The notes under the pieces are model-generated. The model did no database searches. It was not told where the DNA came from and was given only the letters and a program-made list of their open reading frames with translations. 64,000 bases of DNA, taken from Gemmobacter sp034519525. Its GTDB lineage: Bacteria > Pseudomonadota > Alphaproteobacteria > Rhodobacterales > Rhodobacteraceae. Location of the stretch: NCBI GenBank assembly GCA_034519525.1, contig JAXHOJ010000062.1:1-64000 (forward strand). Reading direction: 5' to 3'. Made by a program: the position numbers and the translations under genes. Positions 63,725 to 64,000 of this stretch are shown piece after piece; within the stretch, counting starts at the first letter, position 1; each line of letters begins with the position of its first letter.

Positions 63725-64000
63725 GCCGCCACCTTTTCCTGTGCTGCGAAAGCGGTGCGCAACGCGCGGATCACCTGTGCAGGCACCTCGCCCGTGATGA
63801 TCGGCGCGCGATAGGCCTCCAGCCCTGCCATCTCCAAATACCAGCCCAGATGCTTGCGGGCGATCTTGATGCCCAGCACCGGGCCATAGAAGGCCAGCAT
63901 CGCCTCGTAATGTGCCACCACCAAATCCGCCAGCGCATCGCCCTGCGGCACCACCGGCGCGGGCAGCCCGTAAAGCGCCGATGCTACCTGCGCCAGAAGC
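63721..64000 (-). CDS. dusB: tRNA-dihydrouridine synthase DusB (NifR3), C-terminal part
   Basis: The gene enters from the right edge, so only the last 92 residues are seen. They read LLAQVASALYGLPAPVVPQG, LVVAHYEAMLAFYGPVLGIK, IARKHLGWYLEMAG and the end VIRALRTAFAAQEKVAA. ARKHLGWY is the typical tRNA-contact helix motif of DusB. DusB makes dihydrouridine at position 17 in tRNA. In alphaproteobacteria it is the first gene of the ntr operon (called nifR3), and the ATGA overlap with ntrB fits that. Confidence 0.93.
   Translation of the reverse strand, partial: LLAQVASALYGLPAPVVPQGDALADLVVAHYEAMLAFYGPVLGIKIARKHLGWYLEMAGLEAYRAPIITGEVPAQVIRALRTAFAAQEKVAA

Overview
The window is high-GC alphaproteobacterial chromosome that looks like Rhodobacteraceae (Paracoccus/Rhodobacter/Gemmobacter-like). 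Pointers are the nifR3(dusB)-ntrB-ntrC-ntrY-ntrX cluster with NtrC lacking GAFTGA, the accB-accC-aat-DUF2155-mlaD-NDUFA12 order, preT/preA, and a Dinoroseobacter-like Cas9. Many genes carry single-base length changes, often in short G or C runs, even the essential accC. There is also a ~1 kb poly-G block. At least part of the gene breakage is therefore probably assembly error.

Layout. 1-600: an edge fragment resembling an FGE/C-type-lectin variable domain and a truncated ABC ATPase. 700-14,650: reductive pyrimidine catabolism. PreT/PreA reduces the base, hydA opens the ring, a zinc carbamoylase/ureidopropionase releases beta-alanine, and a beta-alanine:pyruvate aminotransferase with a BauB-like cupin uses it. 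Two RutR-like TetR genes and three RutR-type operators tie these genes together. Kup, DedA and small secreted proteins lie in between. 14,900-24,800: housekeeping genes (accB, accC, aat, MlaD, NDUFA12, clpX, clpP, a CDP-alcohol phosphatidyltransferase, a CAP lipoprotein, an EnvZ-like kinase, an MBL hydrolase, tRNA-Asn). 25,000-30,500: an IS481 insertion, GNAT, a PhyH-like protein, TauE/SafE, a Bcr/CflA transporter and dusA.

The central finding is a ~23.8 kb genomic island integrated in the 5' part of dusA, between identical 23-bp repeats at 30439-30461 and 54233-54255. Each repeat encodes the dusA residues LSVAPMMD. The left copy sits in the resident dusA, which has acquired an island-derived 5' end (MENKVNNNNIFR). 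The right copy sits in a displaced 5' end (MTKNQSHR) that stops after 20 codons. A tyrosine-integrase remnant diverges from dusA at both junctions, suggesting two successive dusA-type islands. The cargo includes prophage debris (gp10-like fragment, two copies of a GH19 endolysin plus holin-like module, a large 28-residue-repeat protein), an RTX protein, IS1182 and IS256 copies, BrnTA, HipBA, an AIPR-like abortive-infection remnant and a complete type II-C CRISPR-Cas system. That system has a divergent tracrRNA (45375-45452), cas9 (1078 aa, all nuclease motifs present), cas1, cas2 and an array of 17 repeats. The island therefore looks like a mobile defence island.

54,300-64,000: after the second integrase remnant come a LysR/NTF2-like/SDR cluster, PhnA, and ntrX-ntrY-ntrC-ntrB-dusB on the minus strand. 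The dusB gene runs off the right edge.
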